Of a DNA stretch of 64,000 nucleotides, positions 43,492-52,836 are shown in pieces. The DNA comes from Geothrix terrae (GTDB lineage Bacteria; Acidobacteriota; Holophagae; Holophagales; Holophagaceae): assembly GCF_022808775.1 (NCBI RefSeq), contig NZ_JAKZLA010000008.1, positions 62,001-126,000 of the forward strand, in the 5' to 3' direction. Within the stretch, counting starts at the first letter, position 1. Each line of letters starts with the position of its first letter. Made by a program: the position numbers and the translations under genes. The notes below the pieces were generated by a model, which was not told the origin of the DNA, did not search any database, and saw nothing but the letters and a program-made list of their open reading frames with translations.

Positions 43492-44727
43492 ATGGGCCTG
43501 CGCCTCCTTCTTGTGGACAGCGACCGGAGCTTCCTCAAGGAGCACAAGGTCAGCCTGGAGGCGGCCTTCGATCTGGAGGTGGCCAGCTCGCCGGACGGCG
43601 TGGTGGAGCGCCTGGAGCGGGGCGGCTTCGCGGCCGCGCTCATCTGTGTCGAGGTGGCGGACAACAAGGGCTATGCGCTCTGCTCGACCCTCCGCAGGCA
43701 ACCGGCCCTGGGCGCGTTGAAGATCGCCCTCATCAGCGCCAAGGCCACGGAAGAGGAGTACCGCAGGCATCAGAGCCTCAAGGGCAGGGCTGACCTCTAT
43801 CTGCGCAAGCCCATCGCCCCCAGCGCCCTGGTGGCGGCCCTCTCGCCCCTGGTGCCCACGCGCGTGGTGGATCCGGACAATCCGCTGGGCGACCTGGCGG
43901 ATGTGGAGGGGGCCGACGACTGGCTGGACAACCTGCGAGGCGCGATGGCCCCGCCGGCTCCGCCACCGCCCAGCCCTGAACCGCCGCCACCCCCTCCCGT
44001 TCCCGCCGCCGCGAAACAAAGCCGGTCCACACGGCCCCCTGACACCACCCGCGCCCACCTGCTGGAGGAGCAGGTCGTCGCCCTCCGCGAGGAGCTGCGG
44101 GTGAGGGATCAGCAGCTCCGGGAGGCCGAGGATTACCTCCATGAGCGCATCGGAGCCGCCACCCTGAATCTCGATGAAATCGCGGCCAGGGACCGGGACC
44201 TCGCCGCGGCCCGGCAGGAGGCCGAGGACGCCCGGGCGACCTCGGACCGGCTCCAGAAGGACCTGGCGGCGCTGAAGGCCGCCACGCAGGCCCAGGAGCG
44301 GGAGCAGACTGAGCTCAAGGCCCGCCTGAAGCAGGCGGAAGCCAAGCTCGCCGCCAGCGTCGCTGGCGCCCAGGAGCGGGAGCAGGAGCTGCAGTCCTGC
44401 CAGGAGGCGCTCCAGCAGCGCGAGAAGGAGGCCCTCCGGCTCACGTCCCAGGTGGCGGGACTGCGCCAGCAGCTCGACGAAACCCTCGTCCAGCACGACG
44501 GCGAGCGGCTGGAGCTGATGAACGGGATGGACCAGAAGGAGGCAGAGCTGGCCCGCGTGAAGCAGGAGCTGGCGGAACAGCGGGAGGCCCACGCGGTGCT
44601 CGAGCGCGAGAAGCAGGCCGCCTACGGCCAGCTCTCCGAGCACCGCGACCGCCTCCGGAACCTGGATACCCTCCTCCGGGAAGTCCAGGACCACCTGCGG
44701 CGGGGATCCGACCTCGCCAAGGGCTGA
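43492..44727 (+). CDS. FrzS-like pseudo-receiver coiled-coil protein
   Basis: A 411-aa cytoplasmic protein. Residues 1-125 form a receiver fold (LRLLLVDSDRSFLKEHK start, YLRKPIAPSALV end), but the phospho-acceptor position reads ICVEV with no Asp, so it is a pseudo-receiver. A Pro-rich linker follows at about 150-170, then a long coiled coil rich in Glu, Gln and Leu from about 185 to 405. This layout, and the RRHQSLKGRADLYLRKP block, resemble FrzS of Myxococcus, a polarity and gliding-motility protein. Function here is inferred. It is followed by the CorC-like gene after 8 bp. Confidence 0.65.
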   Translation: MGLRLLLVDSDRSFLKEHKVSLEAAFDLEVASSPDGVVERLERGGFAAALICVEVADNKGYALCSTLRRQPALGALKIALISAKATEEEYRRHQSLKGRADLYLRKPIAPSALVAALSPLVPTRVVDPDNPLGDLADVEGADDWLDNLRGAMAPPAPPPPSPEPPPPPPVPAAAKQSRSTRPPDTTRAHLLEEQVVALREELRVRDQQLREAEDYLHERIGAATLNLDEIAARDRDLAAARQEAEDARATSDRLQKDLAALKAATQAQEREQTELKARLKQAEAKLAASVAGAQEREQELQSCQEALQQREKEALRLTSQVAGLRQQLDETLVQHDGERLELMNGMDQKEAELARVKQELAEQREAHAVLEREKQAAYGQLSEHRDRLRNLDTLLREVQDHLRRGSDLAKG

Positions 44728-44735
44728 GGTTCCAG

Positions 44736-46058
44736 GTGTCCCTCCTCGCCGCCCTCGTCTGCGTCGCCCTCCTCCTGCTCAGCGCCTTTTTCGTGATGGC
44801 GGAATTCGCGGCCGTGCGCGTGCGTCCCACCCAGCTGGAGGCCCTGGCGGGCGCCGACTCCCGCGCGGCCTCCGCGCTGGAGGTCCATCGCGCGCTGGGT
44901 CACCACCTTTCCTCGATCCAGGCCGGCATCGTGCTTTGCGCCCTGGCCCTGGGCGCCGTGGGGGAGGGGCTGTTCAGCCACCTCTTCCGCGCCCTGTTCG
45001 GCCATCTGCCCTGGCCCGCGATGGTGGTGCCCGTGAGCTCCGGCCTCGCCCTGCTGGTGATGACCACCCTGGACGTGGTGCTGGCGGAGCTGGTGCCCCG
45101 GAGCCTGGCCATCCGTGCCGCCCTGCCCTGGGCCCTCCGCACCGCCGGCCCGCTGCTGGCCTGGTCCCGCCTGGTGCGCCCCCTGACCTGGGTCCTCATC
45201 CGTCTGAGCCACCTGGTGCTGCGGGCCGTGGGCATCCATCCCGAATCCGGCGTGGAGGACCTGGTTCCCTCCGAGGCCGAGTTCCGCCGCATGCTCGAGC
45301 GCAGCCAGGCGGAGGGGCGCCTGGACCTCGACCGCAAGGAGCTCATCGAGAACCTCTTCGACTTCAGCCGCCGCACCGTGAAGGAGATCGCCGTACCCCG
45401 GGCCCAGGTGGTGTCGTTCGACCTCCACCAGGATCTGGAGGCCAACCTGGCCCTGGCCCGCACCACCATCCACACCCGCATCCCGCTGGTGGAGGGCGAC
45501 CTGGATCGGGTGGTGGGCGTCGTGCACCTCAAGGAGCTGCTCTGGGCCATGCAGGACGGTCCGGCGCCCGTGGACCTGCGCGCCCTGGCCCGGCCGGCCT
45601 TCTTCGTGCCGGAAATGAAACCCATCCAGGGCCTGCTGCTGGAGTTCCAGCAGCGCAAGCAGCACCTGGCCCTGGTCGTGAACGAGCACGGCGGCGTGGA
45701 CGGCCTGGTGACGCTGGAGGACGTGCTGGAGGAGCTGGTGGGCGAGATCCAGGACGAGTTCGACCGCGAGGCCATCCAGCTCCGGAAGACCCGCGGCGGG
45801 GCCTGGCTGGCCCAGGGTGACGTCATGCTGGAGCAGCTGGTGGACCACCTGGGGCTGGACCTCCAGGCCGAGGCGGGGTCCGTGAGCCTGGGCGGCTTCT
45901 TCCAGGAGCGCCTGGGCCGCGTGCTGCGCCCCGGCGACGAGCTGCGGCTCCAGGGCTGGCGGATCCGTGTGCTGTCCATGCGGGGCCTGGCCCCCGGACA
46001 GTTCCTCCTGAAGCCCCTGCCGGCGGAACCCGGCGCAGCGGAAGATGCCGATGCCTGA
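44736..46058 (+). CDS. CorC/HlyC (CNNM-type) membrane protein
   Basis: A 440-aa protein starting at GTG 44736 (tgagg site). The DUF21 membrane domain (about 1-170) contains LLSAFFVMAEFAAVRVRPTQLE and the LSSIQAGIVLCALALGA block. A CBS pair follows (about 205-330: IAVPRAQVVSFD, IPLVEGDLDRVVGVVHLKELL, VVNEHGGVDGLVTLEDVLEELVGEI read in parts). The C-terminal CorC_HlyC domain comes last. The family includes magnesium/cobalt efflux and envelope-stress proteins. The next gene overlaps its end by 14 bp. Confidence 0.9.
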   Translation: MSLLAALVCVALLLLSAFFVMAEFAAVRVRPTQLEALAGADSRAASALEVHRALGHHLSSIQAGIVLCALALGAVGEGLFSHLFRALFGHLPWPAMVVPVSSGLALLVMTTLDVVLAELVPRSLAIRAALPWALRTAGPLLAWSRLVRPLTWVLIRLSHLVLRAVGIHPESGVEDLVPSEAEFRRMLERSQAEGRLDLDRKELIENLFDFSRRTVKEIAVPRAQVVSFDLHQDLEANLALARTTIHTRIPLVEGDLDRVVGVVHLKELLWAMQDGPAPVDLRALARPAFFVPEMKPIQGLLLEFQQRKQHLALVVNEHGGVDGLVTLEDVLEELVGEIQDEFDREAIQLRKTRGGAWLAQGDVMLEQLVDHLGLDLQAEAGSVSLGGFFQERLGRVLRPGDELRLQGWRIRVLSMRGLAPGQFLLKPLPAEPGAAEDADA

Positions 46059-46893
46059 GCCCCTCGATGGGTTCCTCCTGGCCGCGGGCCTGGGCACGCG
46101 CATGGGGCCTCTGAGCGCCTGCCTGCCAAAGCCGGCCTGGACGCTGCGGGGGAAGCCCCTGCTGCAGTGGGGCGCCGAAGCCCTCCGCGGCGCTGGCGCC
46201 TCGTGCCTGGGCTGCAACGCCCACCTTCATCCCGAGCGGCTGCGGGCGGTGGCGGATGGAATCGAAGTCTGCGACGAGCCGGAGCTGCTGGGGAGCGCCG
46301 GGGGCCTGCGCCATGCCCTGGGGCGCGTGGCGGCCGAGCTGCTGGTGTGGAACGCCGACATCTGGGCCGACGAGGTGCCTTTCGACCTGCTGCGGCAGCG
46401 CCACCGCGAGGGCCACGGCGGGGTCAGGGCCACCCTCAGCTGGCTGCTGGTGCCCCATCCCGGCGGGGACTGGAACCCCGTGTGGATGGATCACGAAGGC
46501 CGGGTCCTGCCCAAAGGGGTGTCGGGGCCCTGGGGGCCCTACCACTTCACGGGGGCCGCCGCCTGGTCGCCGGAGGCCCTGGCCCTGTTGCCGGAGGGGC
46601 CCAGCGAGGTGAACGACCTGAGGCCTCGGCTGCCCTTCCACCACGGTGTAGTGGTCGAACCCTTCCCTTGGCGGGAGGTGGGGACTCCCCGGGCCCTCAT
46701 CGAGGCCGCTGCGGACTTGGCGCCCGACCAGGAGGGACGGCTCCCGGGCTGCTACCTGCATCCGATGGCCCGCCCGGCGGGGCGGCTGGCCCGTTGCGTC
46801 CTGGGGCCCGGCGCGGCGCCGCTGGCCTCCATCACGGACGCGGATGCCCTCTGGTTCGAGGAGGGCGGCCATCAGGTGCGGCTGGGGCTCTGA
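46045..46893 (+). CDS. murU: MurU-like nucleotidyltransferase
   Basis: A 282-aa sugar-nucleotidyltransferase. The signature LLAAGLGTRMGPLSACLPKPAW (nucleotide and Mg site) and VWNADIWADEVPF are present. MurU turns MurNAc-1-phosphate and UTP into UDP-MurNAc in the anabolic recycling route found outside enterobacteria. The partner kinase AmgK is encoded 1.5 kb downstream (48386-49369), which supports this role over generic NDP-sugar synthesis. The C-terminal quarter shows possible left-handed helix-like turns. Convergent with the serine hydrolase gene (3-bp gap). Confidence 0.78.
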   Translation: MPMPEPLDGFLLAAGLGTRMGPLSACLPKPAWTLRGKPLLQWGAEALRGAGASCLGCNAHLHPERLRAVADGIEVCDEPELLGSAGGLRHALGRVAAELLVWNADIWADEVPFDLLRQRHREGHGGVRATLSWLLVPHPGGDWNPVWMDHEGRVLPKGVSGPWGPYHFTGAAAWSPEALALLPEGPSEVNDLRPRLPFHHGVVVEPFPWREVGTPRALIEAAADLAPDQEGRLPGCYLHPMARPAGRLARCVLGPGAAPLASITDADALWFEEGGHQVRLGL

Positions 46894-46896
46894 GGG

Positions 46897-48264
46897 CTAC
46901 TCCTCCTTCAGGTCGAAGTCCGCGACGCGGCCCTCGCCGTCCAGCGTGAAGGTCCAGGCCACCACCACGCCCGAGGTGTGGAAGGCGCGGTAGGTCCGGA
47001 GGCGCCGCCCCTCCCGCCGCTGCTCGCCGAAGAAGACCACCCGTTGGACCGGGCCGTAGGGCGGCAGCTGGAGATCCAGCCAACCGGCGGCTTCGGGCAG
47101 GGTCTTCGCGGCCTCGCCGCTGAAGGCCGAGGCCTCCGCGCGACCCTGGACCAGCGCCGCCATCAGGGCGGCATGGCGGGTGGTGAGGGCGGGGTCCGGA
47201 TCCGTCGGCGCCGCTTCCTGGGCCAGGGGACCGGAACCCAGCAGGCGCGCCGCGATGGCCCGGGCCAGAACCGGGGCGAGCCGCTGCTGGTTCGCAAGGA
47301 CGATGACGCCCAGGCGCTCCTGGGGAAGGTAGATCACGTCCGCCAGGGCGGGCCCACCGCTGTGGCCGCCCCAAGGCCGCCCCGCCAAGGTGCCCACGAC
47401 CCAGGCCGCGCCGAAGGAGGCCGGACGGCCGTCGTTCAGGCGGAAGGGCGTCCACAGGGCCTCCCGTCCGGCGCCGAGGAGCCTTCCCTGGTCCAGGGCC
47501 AGGAGGAAGGCGGCCAGGTCCCGCAGGCTCACGAAGGCGCCCCCGGCGGCATAAGTGTGGGGCGGATAGCGGAACCAGTGGAGGCGCTGGCGGTCCCCCT
47601 GCCACTGGTAGACGGAGGCCCGGCCGGGGATCACCTCGGCCGTGCGGGTGAGGCCCGCCTCCGTGGCGTCCTCGAAGGCGCTGCCGGCGGCCCCGATGCG
47701 CTGCCAGATGCGCGCCTTCAGCAGCTCCTGGAAGGGGCGGCCGCCGGCCTTCTCCAGGATCAGGGCCAGCACGGAGAAGTCGTCGGATCCGTAGGCCGAG
47801 ACCGCACCGGGCGCGGTGGCCAGGGGCTCGGCCAGGGTGCCCTTCACGACCTGCTCCAGGGTGACCGGTCCGCCCGTGGCCATGACGGGCTTCAGGCCCG
47901 AGGCGTGGGCGGCCAGCTGCCGCACGGTGACGGCCCGCCAGGCGGGTGGCACCTCGCCCAGGTAGGTGGAGACCGGCGCGTCGAGGCGGAGCCTGCCCTC
48001 GTCCACCAGCTGCATGAGCAGGACGCCCGTGAACAGCTTGGTGCTGGAGGCGATCTGGAAGGGGGTGTCGGGCGTGACGGGGCTCCCGGACTCCAAGCTG
48101 GCGACCCCGTAGACGGCCAGCTTCTCGATCCGGCCATGGCGGAGGATGGCCACCGCAGCACCCGGGATGTGGGCGTGGGCCATGTGGCCGCGGACGAGGT
48201 CATCCACGGCGTCCTCCGCCCGCAGGGGAAGGAGCAGGGCCAGTAGGCAGGCGAGCAGGCGCAT
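46897..48264 (-). CDS. Secreted serine hydrolase, class C beta-lactamase fold
   Basis: A 455-aa exported protein with signal peptide (LLACLLALLLPLRAE). The beta-lactamase/DD-peptidase fold has the S-x-x-K motif in IASSTKLFTG, a Y-x-S in YGSDDFSVL in place of Y-x-N, and HSGGPALAD as the third motif. A C-terminal domain (about 340-455) is a beta-rich DUF-like extension. Could be a D,D-peptidase or esterase; a true beta-lactamase is not supported. It lies between MurU and AmgK genes, hinting at peptidoglycan turnover. Start ATG 48264 with ggag. Confidence 0.83.
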   Translation of the reverse strand: MRLLACLLALLLPLRAEDAVDDLVRGHMAHAHIPGAAVAILRHGRIEKLAVYGVASLESGSPVTPDTPFQIASSTKLFTGVLLMQLVDEGRLRLDAPVSTYLGEVPPAWRAVTVRQLAAHASGLKPVMATGGPVTLEQVVKGTLAEPLATAPGAVSAYGSDDFSVLALILEKAGGRPFQELLKARIWQRIGAAGSAFEDATEAGLTRTAEVIPGRASVYQWQGDRQRLHWFRYPPHTYAAGGAFVSLRDLAAFLLALDQGRLLGAGREALWTPFRLNDGRPASFGAAWVVGTLAGRPWGGHSGGPALADVIYLPQERLGVIVLANQQRLAPVLARAIAARLLGSGPLAQEAAPTDPDPALTTRHAALMAALVQGRAEASAFSGEAAKTLPEAAGWLDLQLPPYGPVQRVVFFGEQRREGRRLRTYRAFHTSGVVVAWTFTLDGEGRVADFDLKEE

Positions 48265-48385
48265 GGGGGCTCCGGGAACGGGGTGTCTACGAAAAGGGCC
48301 GTGCGGCGTTGAGCCCCCCTTCCCGGCCGGGGGGCCTCCGGAGGAACGCCCTGCCCCGGCGGCCCTCTGGGAGTACCCTGAAGGC

Positions 48386-49369
48386 ATGGACCCTCGCCTC
48401 GCCCGCGCCCTGGCGCGCTGGAACCTGTCGGATCCCCGCCCCTTGGCGGGGGATGCCGGAGCGCGCCAGTACACCCGCGTGGCCCATCCCCAACTGGGGA
48501 CGGCGCTGGTGGTGCTGCATCCCCTGGACACCCCCGACAAGCCGGACGACAGCTACTTCGAGTTCCGGGCCCTGCAGGCCTACCTGGATCCCGTGCTGCG
48601 GGTGCCCACCATCCTCCAGTGCGACGACCGGGACCGCTGCCTGCTGGTGGAGGACCTGGGCGACACCTCCCTGGAGCGCCGCCTGGTGGAGCATCCCGAG
48701 GAGGAGCTCCGGTGGGCCGAGCAGGCGGGCTGGCTGCTGGCCACCCTGGCCGGTCCCCTCACCCTGGGGGCGCCGGCCCACGCCTTCTTCATGGGCCGCT
48801 CCTTCGACCAGGCCAAGTTCGCCTTCGAGTGGGAGTACTGCCGCGTCAACTTCTTCCGCGACTTCCTCCAGAAGGATCCGCCCCGCTGGCTGGACCGCAT
48901 GATGGAGGAAGCCCACGCCAGCCTGGAGACCCGGGCCCACTTCTTCGCCCACCGCGACTTCCACGTGCGCAACCTCATGGTCCACGGGGACCGGCTGGTG
49001 GTCATCGACTTCCAGGACGCCCGCCGGGGGGCCGCCACCTACGACCTGGCCAGCATTCTCTACGACGGCTACTGGGACTGGTCCCGGGAGGCCGGGCGCG
49101 CCCTGATGGGGCCCCTCCAGAACGAGCTGGGCTGGAACCATGAGGCCCTGCTGGAGGAGCTGAACCTCAGCGCCCTCCAGCGGAACCTCAAGGCCCTGGG
49201 CACCTTCGGCCACCAGCTCGTGCACCGCCACAAGTGCCACTTCGCCCCGGCCATCCCCCGCACCCTGCGCCACCTGCGCGGCCACTTCCAGCGCATGAAC
49301 CACCAGGATGGCGTCCTCGCCGCTGAACACATGCTGCGCCTGGCGGAGGACCGGCTGCTGAAGGGCTGA
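48386..49369 (+). CDS. amgK: AmgK-like amino-sugar kinase (APH fold)
   Basis: A 327-aa phosphotransferase of the aminoglycoside-phosphotransferase superfamily. The Brenner motif reads HRDFHVRNLM (H-x-D-x4-N) and the metal-binding Asp is in LVVIDFQDARRG. N-terminal lobe has the LLVEDLGDTSLERRL hinge. AmgK phosphorylates MurNAc/GlcNAc at the anomeric position and feeds MurU. The 46045 gene encodes the MurU partner. ATG 48386 is preceded by gaagg. The unknown 662-aa gene follows after 7 bp. Confidence 0.83.
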   Translation: MDPRLARALARWNLSDPRPLAGDAGARQYTRVAHPQLGTALVVLHPLDTPDKPDDSYFEFRALQAYLDPVLRVPTILQCDDRDRCLLVEDLGDTSLERRLVEHPEEELRWAEQAGWLLATLAGPLTLGAPAHAFFMGRSFDQAKFAFEWEYCRVNFFRDFLQKDPPRWLDRMMEEAHASLETRAHFFAHRDFHVRNLMVHGDRLVVIDFQDARRGAATYDLASILYDGYWDWSREAGRALMGPLQNELGWNHEALLEELNLSALQRNLKALGTFGHQLVHRHKCHFAPAIPRTLRHLRGHFQRMNHQDGVLAAEHMLRLAEDRLLKG

Positions 49370-49376
49370 GAGGCTG

Positions 49377-51365
49377 GTGAAGCGGGTTATGCTCTTGGCC
49401 ATGTCCTCCGTGGAGCGCGAGTCCAACCCCCTGATGCAGGCCCGGAAACTGGTCAGGGGCAAGGCGCTCTCCCAGCAGGATCTCCAGCTGCTGAAGGAGA
49501 TCCTCCAATTTACAGAAGGGGAGCTCGGCCCCCTGCTCGACTCGGGGCCCAGTCAGGCCGCGCCCGCACCCGCGGCGCCCCAGCAGGCGAAGCTCCAGCG
49601 CTCCCTGGGCCTGTTCCTGGTCTTCCTCAACCACCTCTCCGGTCCGAAGCTGGGGAAGGACCGCGTGGCCATGGGGCTGGTCCTGTCCCACGCCCTGAAC
49701 GAGCTGAAGGCCCTCGCCCAGGAGGCCCACCTCGAGGTCCTCCATACCCACAAGGAACCACCCTGGGTGGTCTACCTCCTGGACCTGGTCGCCTCCCTCC
49801 GGACCATGGCCACCTCCTTCGGGCCGGAGGACCCCTTCCAGCTCCTGGACGACTGGGCGGCCTTCCTGCAGGAGCGGCGGGACAGCTTCAAGGAGCTGCT
49901 GGCGGTTCTCGTGGATGGGCCCGGGGGCGAGGAGCGGGTGTCCCAGCTCAACAGCCGCATGAAGGCGCTCAACCGGGCCCTCCAGGGCGCGGAGGGCCGG
50001 CCCATTGAGGCCATCCACCGGCTGGTGGACCTCCTGGAGACCTTCGTGCCCCGGGAGACCCTTTCGCGGGTCGAGCCCCTGCTGCTGGTCCAGCATGTGC
50101 TCGACACCCTCCGCCTGATCCTCCTGTGGCCCCTGGACCAGGGGATCAACTGGGGGGCCCTGGAACAGATCCGCGGCAGCCTCACCTGGCTCTGGAACCA
50201 CCTCGGCTGGTCGCTGCCCCGCTATGACAGCGGGCGGCTGGAATCCATGCTGACCCAGGAGGTCCGGGCCACCCTCAAGGGGGTGCGCGGATCCCAGCCC
50301 AAGGCCTACCGCGTGCTCGCCCACAGCCTGGCCTCCCACCTGACCATCCTGGGGCTCGTGGACCCGATCCCGCCCGCGGGGAACATGACCGAGCAGGAGC
50401 GCTACGCGGCCGTGCCCATCTACTTCGTCGTGGAACGGGAGCTGGCGCGGCTGGGGGACCAGCTGGGCCGGAGCAAGATCATGGAGGGCCTCCCCAAGGG
50501 GACGGAGGAGACCCTGCTGCTGTCGGCCTTCCTCCAGCAGGCGGTGTTCACCCTGAGCCAGGACCTGACCAGCATCCACGAGCTGCTGCATGAGGCCCTG
50601 GCCCAGGCGGACGCCGACCACCTGGCGCTCACCCTGGACCACCTGAAGAGCGGCCTCATCAACCACCAGCGGCAGCTGATGGCCGACCTGGTGAGGACCT
50701 TCTCGGCGGAACTGCGGCAGAGCATGTTCCCGAATTCCCCCACGCTGAAGGATGAGGGGGACCAGCTGCGGCAGCGCCTCTACCGCCTGTGGGAGCAGCT
50801 CGCCCGGCTCCTGCCCAGGCTCCGGGCCCAGGTCCGCGAGAAGGACTACCTGCGGCTTTCGCTTACGCTCTTCCAGGCCCACAACCACGTGAACGCCTTC
50901 CGCCGGAGCCCGGAGTTCTTCCTCATCCGGGCCCGCGACCGCTCCGAAATGGACCGGCTGACCGCGGCCTTCGGCCGCATCCTGGACGCCCAGAGCGACC
51001 TGGAGTTCGCGCTGGTGAGCGGAACCGAGCTCGTGGAGGAGCTGTTCGGCTACCTGGAGGAATTCCTGGGCCGGATCAACGCCCGGATGCCCCTCATCAG
51101 CCACGACCTCATGGTGGCGAAGGAGGCCTTCCGCCTCAGCCAGCAGCTGCAGGAATCGCAGGGAGCGGGCCCGGGCCGGACGCGGCTGACCAAGATCCTC
51201 ATCCAGTCCACCAAGAAGCTGGGCGTCCGCGACCCCCAGACCTTGTCCCTCCTGCGGCGCTGGGTGCGCTCGGAGCGGGGCCGGCGGGAGACGCCGGATC
51301 CCATCGACGCCCTCAGCTCCCACCTGGAGCGCCTGGTCACGCGCCTGGAAGCCGCGATGGGTTGA
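49377..51365 (+). CDS. Large helical protein of unknown function
   Basis: I do not recognise this 662-aa protein. It has no signal peptide, no membrane segment and no nucleotide-binding motif, and is predicted almost wholly alpha-helical with many Leu/Gln/Glu/Arg heptad-like stretches. A short Ala/Pro linker lies at about 57-70. Start is uncertain: GTG 49377 (gagagg upstream) or ATG 49389/49401. It follows the AmgK-like gene by 7 bp, so the two may be cotranscribed. A scaffold, or a regulator with HEAT-like or TPR-like repeats, is possible, but nothing in the sequence proves this. Confidence 0.75.
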   Translation: MKRVMLLAMSSVERESNPLMQARKLVRGKALSQQDLQLLKEILQFTEGELGPLLDSGPSQAAPAPAAPQQAKLQRSLGLFLVFLNHLSGPKLGKDRVAMGLVLSHALNELKALAQEAHLEVLHTHKEPPWVVYLLDLVASLRTMATSFGPEDPFQLLDDWAAFLQERRDSFKELLAVLVDGPGGEERVSQLNSRMKALNRALQGAEGRPIEAIHRLVDLLETFVPRETLSRVEPLLLVQHVLDTLRLILLWPLDQGINWGALEQIRGSLTWLWNHLGWSLPRYDSGRLESMLTQEVRATLKGVRGSQPKAYRVLAHSLASHLTILGLVDPIPPAGNMTEQERYAAVPIYFVVERELARLGDQLGRSKIMEGLPKGTEETLLLSAFLQQAVFTLSQDLTSIHELLHEALAQADADHLALTLDHLKSGLINHQRQLMADLVRTFSAELRQSMFPNSPTLKDEGDQLRQRLYRLWEQLARLLPRLRAQVREKDYLRLSLTLFQAHNHVNAFRRSPEFFLIRARDRSEMDRLTAAFGRILDAQSDLEFALVSGTELVEELFGYLEEFLGRINARMPLISHDLMVAKEAFRLSQQLQESQGAGPGRTRLTKILIQSTKKLGVRDPQTLSLLRRWVRSERGRRETPDPIDALSSHLERLVTRLEAAMG

Positions 51366-51614
51366 ACGCCTCCGGGCGGGGTGACCGGGCTGAGGACCCT
51401 GACCGGTCAAACATTGACCGCCATGGACAGATTCTGATCTAAGAACAGGATTCCGGATTCGTCGACCCTTAATTGGTAACTCGTATCATATGTATCGATG
51501 CAATTACGGATCGGGATTGGCCGCCGATTTGCAAACCCGGCTGTAGTAGCTGCCGGTTTTCGAACAGCGCCGGGACGCCCTGACGCCCCGGTCCTTCTCG
51601 TGTTGAGGGGCCCC

Positions 51615-51989
51615 ATGACCCAACGGAAAAAAATACTGCTCGTCGACGACTCCAGCACCGTGCTCATGGTCGAGCAGATGATCCTCAAGAACAGCCCCTT
51701 CGACATCCTGATCGCGAGGGACGGGGAGGCCGGGTTCGAGACGGCGCTGAAGGAGCGCCCCGACCTGATCCTGATGGACGTGATGATGCCGCGCATGGAC
51801 GGCTTCGACGCCCTGCGGGAGATCCGCGCCCATGAGGAGATCAAGGACATCCCCGTGATCATGGTGACCACCCGCGGCGAGGGCGTGAACATCGAGACCG
51901 GCTACACGGTCGGCTGCAACGACTACGTCACCAAGCCCATCAACGGATCCGAGCTGCTGAGCAAGATCAACAACCTCATCGGTTCCTGA
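51615..51989 (+). CDS. CheY-like single-domain response regulator
   Basis: A 124-aa stand-alone receiver. Acidic pocket Asp11/Asp12, phospho-acceptor Asp55 in LILMDVMMPRMDG, Thr85 in MVTTRGEG and Lys107 in YVTKPI. It opens the chemotaxis cluster and is the only CheY candidate in the window. The 249-bp upstream gap is AT-rich and contains a weak sigma-28-like site (TTAC-N15-GCCGATTT ending 51530). A poor ribosome site (gaggggcccc) precedes ATG. Confidence 0.88.
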   Translation: MTQRKKILLVDDSSTVLMVEQMILKNSPFDILIARDGEAGFETALKERPDLILMDVMMPRMDGFDALREIRAHEEIKDIPVIMVTTRGEGVNIETGYTVGCNDYVTKPINGSELLSKINNLIGS

Positions 51990-52042
51990 CGCCCGGAGCC
52001 TTCCCGGTCCCGAACAACCGCAGCCGATTGCTGGAGCCTTCC

Positions 52043-52801
52043 GTGGCCAACGAACCCAACCAAGAATCCTATGTCCGCCGCGTGCTGGAGGAGACGCGCG
52101 AGTACGAGCGCCGCCTCCGCGAGGACAACGAGGGGCTGAGGGAACTCGTCGCCACCCTCGAATGCGAGCGGGTGGCGCTCCAGAAGCGGGTCGAGGAGCT
52201 GGAGGCCGGCGCCAACCAGCAGATGAGCGAGCTGAGCGCCCTGCGGGAGCGGCTGACCGCCCAGGTGAACGCGAACCAGAAATCCACCGAGCAGCAGCTG
52301 GCCATCGAGCAGCAGAACACCAACCTGGCGAACCTCTACGTGGCGAGCTACCGGCTCAACAGCGCGCTGGACCGGGCGGAGCTCGTGGACGCCATCCGGG
52401 AGATCGTCATCAACCTGGTCGGCTGCGAGGAGTTCGCCCTGCTGGAGCCCGATGGCCATGGGGGGTGGCAGGTCTGCGATTCCATGGGGCTGCCCGATGA
52501 CTTCCTCGCCAGCATGACCCGTCCCGACGGGGCACTGGCCGGCCACCTGAAGTCCCGGAAGATGCACGTGACGGACCCGGCGGTCCTCAGCATGGACGAG
52601 CTGGACGTCTCCAGGCCCTCGGCCAGCATCGTCATGAGTGTCGGGGACGAGACGGTGGGAGCCGTCGCCATGTACCGCCTGCTGCCCCAGAAGTCCGGGC
52701 TCGAGCCCCTCGACCGGGAGCTCTTCGACCTGCTGGCCGCGAATGCGGCCATGGCCCTCTACCGGCTGAAGCTTCAGGAATTCGTGAAGGGCGGGAAGTA
52801 G
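52043..52801 (+). CDS. Coiled-coil GAF-domain protein of the chemotaxis cluster
   Basis: A 252-aa protein from GTG 52043 (ggag site); a TTG at 52028 is less likely. Residues 10-95 form a coiled coil (RRLREDNEGLREL and similar heptads). A GAF-like sensor domain follows at about 100-245 (NSALDRAELVDAIREIV, IVMSVGDETVGAVAMYRL, ELFDLLAANAAMALYR). It lies between the CheY-like gene and cheD, suggesting an accessory sensory or scaffold role. No output domain is present. Confidence 0.78.
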   Translation: MANEPNQESYVRRVLEETREYERRLREDNEGLRELVATLECERVALQKRVEELEAGANQQMSELSALRERLTAQVNANQKSTEQQLAIEQQNTNLANLYVASYRLNSALDRAELVDAIREIVINLVGCEEFALLEPDGHGGWQVCDSMGLPDDFLASMTRPDGALAGHLKSRKMHVTDPAVLSMDELDVSRPSASIVMSVGDETVGAVAMYRLLPQKSGLEPLDRELFDLLAANAAMALYRLKLQEFVKGGK

Positions 52802-52836
52802 CCACCCCCCGACGCTTGACCGCACCAAGGAGACCC

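Noticed and set aside
51480-51614. Cyclic-di-GMP (GEMM) riboswitch upstream of the CheY-like gene, suggested by GCAAACCCGGC
   Set aside because: The second conserved block (GGACGCAAAGCC-like) and tetraloop-receptor pattern are missing, so the match is only to a short motif.
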